64,000 nucleotides of DNA from Eukaryota sp. TZLM1-RC (Eukaryota > Metamonada: BaSk clade), in contig JAUPSS010000001.1 in NCBI GenBank assembly GCA_040285825.1, forward strand, positions 1,426,001-1,490,000. The letters run 5' to 3'. The position numbers and the translations under genes are program-made. Below the pieces are notes generated by a model that saw nothing but the letters and a program-made list of their open reading frames with translations, was not told the DNA's origin and searched no databases. This document shows, piece by piece, positions 62,950 to 64,000 of this stretch (position 1 is the stretch's first letter; each line of letters opens with the position of its first letter).

Positions 62950-64000
62950 ATAAAAATTTACAAAAACCTACACACTTGACAAAATGAAATTATATCTAAT
63001 AGGATGAAATTCATTGAACCCAAATAAATTAAAAACCAAGTCTGTTTGGAAATCATTCAAATTCAGCATTAGCCTCATCGATATCTTTGTAACTTGCTGT
63101 CTAGCTAAAGCTTCTCTAATTCGATTGAAAAACCGAGGTAATCTATTAATAATGGCCAATTAAAATTCGGAGCGCCATAAAAAATATCAAATCTTTTCAT
63201 TGTTATTTCTTGAACCATTTTTGAAAGTCATTCAAAAAAGTTCCTGCTTTTACTGATAGTCTTCCGTTTAAAGAAAAGGGGAAAATGATAAAAACAAGCA
63301 GTTTATTTCTATCAGCATTAGCTTCTTCGATATCTTTGTCATATTTTCTATGTTTTTTTTGCTTTAAATTCCAGAGCACTTACAGGATTAAGTTTTCTTC
63401 TGTGAACCAAAGTATCGTTTGCAACATTACAGGAGACAGAGTCAACAACAGCTTCAGAGTTATGAATCCAATCACAGTATACATCACCTCTGTCATCAGA
63501 ACCAAAATTATTCAATGATAGTGTTTCCTTCAGCAGGGGCTCTTTGATACACGATATCCTTGCAGTTCGTGCAATATTGAAAACAGTGTCTTTAACAGCA
63601 TCATGAATGAAGAACGATAAGTTATCAATTTAGAGCAATTCAGAGCATGACATAAAGTGAGATGTGGTGAATTCGAACAAATACATTGTTCTTTTGATAA
63701 TAATTGATAAATAGGGATATTCAAGATCGAAGCATGAGTGAAGATCTTGATTTAAAACAGTCGAGCTGCGTATATTATTATAAAGATCAATTTCATACAT
63801 TCCAGTCAATCTTTTCTGTAATGTTCGAAGAGTGTATTTCAAATTTAAAAGATTCTTTTCGGGAATATTACCATTGAATGATTGGGGAAACCATTGACTC
63901 CATTTTTCTACATCAATTTTTGAAATTTCTTCACTTAATGCTAAAACAGTAGAACTTTGCGTTGTCATCAATAAATCTTCCCAAGCTGCAAATCTTTCAG
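62950..64000 (-). pseudogene. Family B non-LTR retrotransposon C-terminus (runs off right edge)
   Basis: From the edge inward the minus strand reads EEISKIDVEKWSQWFPQSFN, LLNLKYTLRTLQKRLTGMYE and SSTVLNQDLHS. After a small deletion come QCICSNSPHLTLCHALNCSK (knuckle) and ITYRSS; then in broken frames RGDVYCDWIHNSEAVVDSVS (nuclease core) and NGRLSVKAGTFLNDFQK, and finally RLPRFFNRIREALARQQVTK near 63100. It is the most complete family B copy here, and it shows the order of segments. Many stops; inactive. Confidence 0.7.

Noticed and set aside
1-64000. CRISPR arrays, bacterial operons or ribosomal RNA genes
   Set aside because: No regularly spaced short repeats, Shine-Dalgarno-led gene clusters or rRNA signatures were seen; gene structure is eukaryotic.

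Overview
The window is eukaryotic nuclear DNA from an AT-rich, intron-poor protist. It encodes a PRA1-family membrane protein, a KIF-binding protein, RCC1-repeat proteins and a gene with a GT-AG mini-intron, and it carries chromodomain LTR retrotransposons, hAT and IS630/Tc1-type DNA transposons and a Fanzor relic. Long reading frames make sense in the standard code. I cannot name the lineage from sequence alone. The presence of KIFBP suggests microtubule-based cell biology, and the giant secreted RCC1/beta-helix proteins are of a kind seen in free-living protists.

Layout. 1-3944 (-): N-terminal part of a giant RCC1-repeat surface protein (gene A), running off the left edge. 3964-5692: broken IS630/Tc1-like transposase convergent with an unrecognised 314-aa gene. 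5.8-8.9 kb: decayed sequence with a reverse transcriptase (RT) relic. 8956-17457 (-): complete 2833-aa paralogue of gene A (gene B). 17.6-20.3 kb: fragments of non-LTR retrotransposons. 20347-27712: a Ty3/gypsy-type retrotransposon with two identical 150-bp LTRs and a 4-bp target duplication. 27.7-34.6 kb: nested retroelement relics, including a small LTR element that keeps only a gag-like region. 34.8-38.6 kb: a decayed second gypsy lineage split by a 2072-bp hAT transposon with perfect terminal repeats and an 8-bp target duplication. 39.1-45.4 kb: two RCC1 + LRR-like genes in a head-to-head inverted duplication. 47.0-47.5 kb: PRA1. 47.6-48.8 kb: Fanzor pseudogene. 49.2-55.7 kb: a pile of non-LTR retrotransposons, one inserted into another with a 13-bp target duplication. 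55993-57642 (-): KIFBP. 57.7-60.1 kb: retroelement tails and a possible small gene. 60493-62182 (-): single-pass membrane protein with a 28-nt intron. 62.9-64.0 kb: another non-LTR relic running off the right edge.

How it fits together. Only about eight genes look like intact host genes: A, B, the two RCC1-LRR genes, PRA1, KIFBP, the 553-aa membrane protein and possibly the 314-aa gene. The rest is a transposon graveyard. Most of the mass comes from at least four families of non-LTR elements that share one C-terminal layout: RT with Y-M-D-D, then a C-x-C...H-x3-C knuckle, then an R..VHD..RD segment, then a divergent PD-(D/E)XK-like (restriction-like) endonuclease, ending in family-specific tails. 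No two host genes form an operon-like unit. The RCC1 genes are evolving by duplication: an internal 1680-bp in-frame repeat in A, the A/B pair, and the inverted RCC1-LRR pair.
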